Shown here piece by piece: positions 52,604 through 53,092 of a DNA stretch of 53,092 bases. The translations under genes and the position numbers were made by a program. Location of the stretch: positions 1-53,092 of the forward strand of contig QHZB01000196.1 in assembly GCA_003224525.1 (NCBI GenBank), read 5' to 3'. Source of the stretch: Acidobacteriota bacterium (lineage in GTDB: Bacteria > Acidobacteriota > Terriglobia > Acidiferrales > UBA7541). Each line of letters opens with the position of its first letter. Positions within the stretch are counted from its first letter, which is position 1. Under the pieces are notes generated by a model, which had not been told where the DNA came from, did no database searches, and was given only the letters and a program-made list of their open reading frames with translations.

Positions 52604-53092
52604 TCAAAACTCAGGCTGAAGCGATCTCGCCATTTCCAGCGTGACGCGCTGTTTGCGGCGATACGAGAGGTTCACCATGTGGGCTGCGATCGCCGAGCGA
52701 TGGCCAATCTCAACGGACGCATTAGGGGTCTTGCGGGTTCGCACGCAATCGATCCAATTGGCCATATGGTTCTGATTCGGAGTTTCTCCGGTGAGTGCCG
52801 TCCCATCATGCCGATTGGCCTTCTCAGGATAATAACGAGTGCCCTCTGCAGACTTTCCGGTCACCATGTCGGTTGCTCCGGATATATGTTCGATGGTGCC
52901 GTCACTTCCGAGCAGGCGCTCGCCCAAGCCGTAATGGCTGTTGCTGAAAGTGGACTGCCACGTGACAACTGTGTCGGCCGGATATTCGAGCGTGGCCACG
53001 ATCGTGTCCGGGACCTGGCGACCATCTTTCTCCGAAAACACACCCCCTGACATGCACGCCGCGCTAGGCTCCGGCAGATCCAGCGCGGTCAT
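52604..53092 (-). CDS. Gfo/Idh/MocA-family oxidoreductase, C-terminal part
   Basis: 162 codons, open to the right window edge, so the N-terminal NAD(P)-binding domain is outside. The C-terminal alpha/beta domain is seen: DTIVATLEYPADTVVTWQST, GLGERLLGSDGTIEHISGAT, then PNQNHMANWIDCVRTRKTPN and GHRSAIAAHMVNLSYR, all characteristic of Gfo/Idh/MocA dehydrogenases that act on sugars or inositols. Members with this NHMANWIDCVR pattern are abundant in acidobacteria and planctomycetes and often carry a Tat signal. The ATG found at 53092 is probably internal. Substrate unknown. Confidence 0.9.
   Translation of the reverse strand: MTALDLPEPSAACMSGGVFSEKDGRQVPDTIVATLEYPADTVVTWQSTFSNSHYGLGERLLGSDGTIEHISGATDMVTGKSAEGTRYYPEKANRHDGTALTGETPNQNHMANWIDCVRTRKTPNASVEIGHRSAIAAHMVNLSYRRKQRVTLEMARSLQPEF

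Noticed and set aside
52432-52644. 70-codon reading frame before the oxidoreductase
   Set aside because: No ribosome-binding site, overlaps the oxidoreductase 3' end on the other strand, no recognisable sequence.

Overview
The window looks like a piece of a GC-rich, Gram-negative soil-type bacterial chromosome, most likely an acidobacterium. This is inferred from gene content: an Oar-like TonB-dependent receptor with an N-terminal carboxypeptidase-regulatory-like domain, Kelch lipoproteins, a Gfo/Idh/MocA oxidoreductase, and a hemXACDBL plus hemEN(Y) heme locus. No rRNA, tRNA, CRISPR array or insertion sequence was found.

Left part (1-23.4 kb): two chemosensory gene sets flank a regulatory operon. 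On the minus strand a small TonB-C-domain protein is followed by an MCP, cheW, cheR and cheA (cut by the window edge). Divergently, on the plus strand, lies a tightly overlapping operon of a soluble GAF-PAS histidine kinase, a single-domain receiver and an NtrC-family sigma54 activator. Next come a PilZ-like protein, an unrecognised 494-aa protein and an unusual protein with a receiver-like half plus a kinase dimerisation/phosphotransfer domain but no ATPase. After these is a complete set in the order of the type IV pilus pilGHIJK-chpABC system: receiver, CheW, MCP, CheR, hybrid CheA with two HPt domains, CheB and two CheW-like proteins. Two receiver proteins close it, one degenerate and fused to DUF4388.

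The main discovery candidate is a local regulatory circuit. Three near-identical -24/-12 (sigma54) elements of the form TGGCNNCCNNCGTGC precede the TonB-MCP-che operon, the PilZ-like gene and the Chp-like operon. Each has a 15-bp inverted repeat of the type RTYTCA-N3-TGAGAC about 115-185 bp upstream of its predicted start. A fourth copy sits just in front of the kinase-activator operon. The obvious candidate to bind these sites is the NtrC-type regulator encoded between them.

Middle part (23.5-37.2 kb): a small Tat-signal protein and an amidase, a DUF421 membrane protein, a DUF4337 membrane protein, then a heme-biosynthesis locus. The minus-strand operon (ccsA/hemX-like, hemA, hemC, hemD, hemB, hemL) makes glutamyl-tRNA into uroporphyrinogen III. 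The divergent plus-strand operon (hemE, hemN, protoporphyrinogen oxidase) continues towards protoporphyrin; its oxidase gene carries a frameshift. No ferrochelatase is visible.

Right part (37.3-53.1 kb): a hotdog thioesterase, a small TPR-like protein, a LON-domain protein, a MoxR/Mg-chelatase-like ATPase with a VWA partner, a rhomboid protease with zinc ribbon and TPRs, a Kelch lipoprotein followed by strong hairpins, a redoxin, a 51-aa basic protein, an outer-membrane receptor coupled to a DUF5666-like secreted protein, and the C-terminal part of a Gfo/Idh/MocA oxidoreductase. Several intergenic spaces here carry short-period degenerate repeats.
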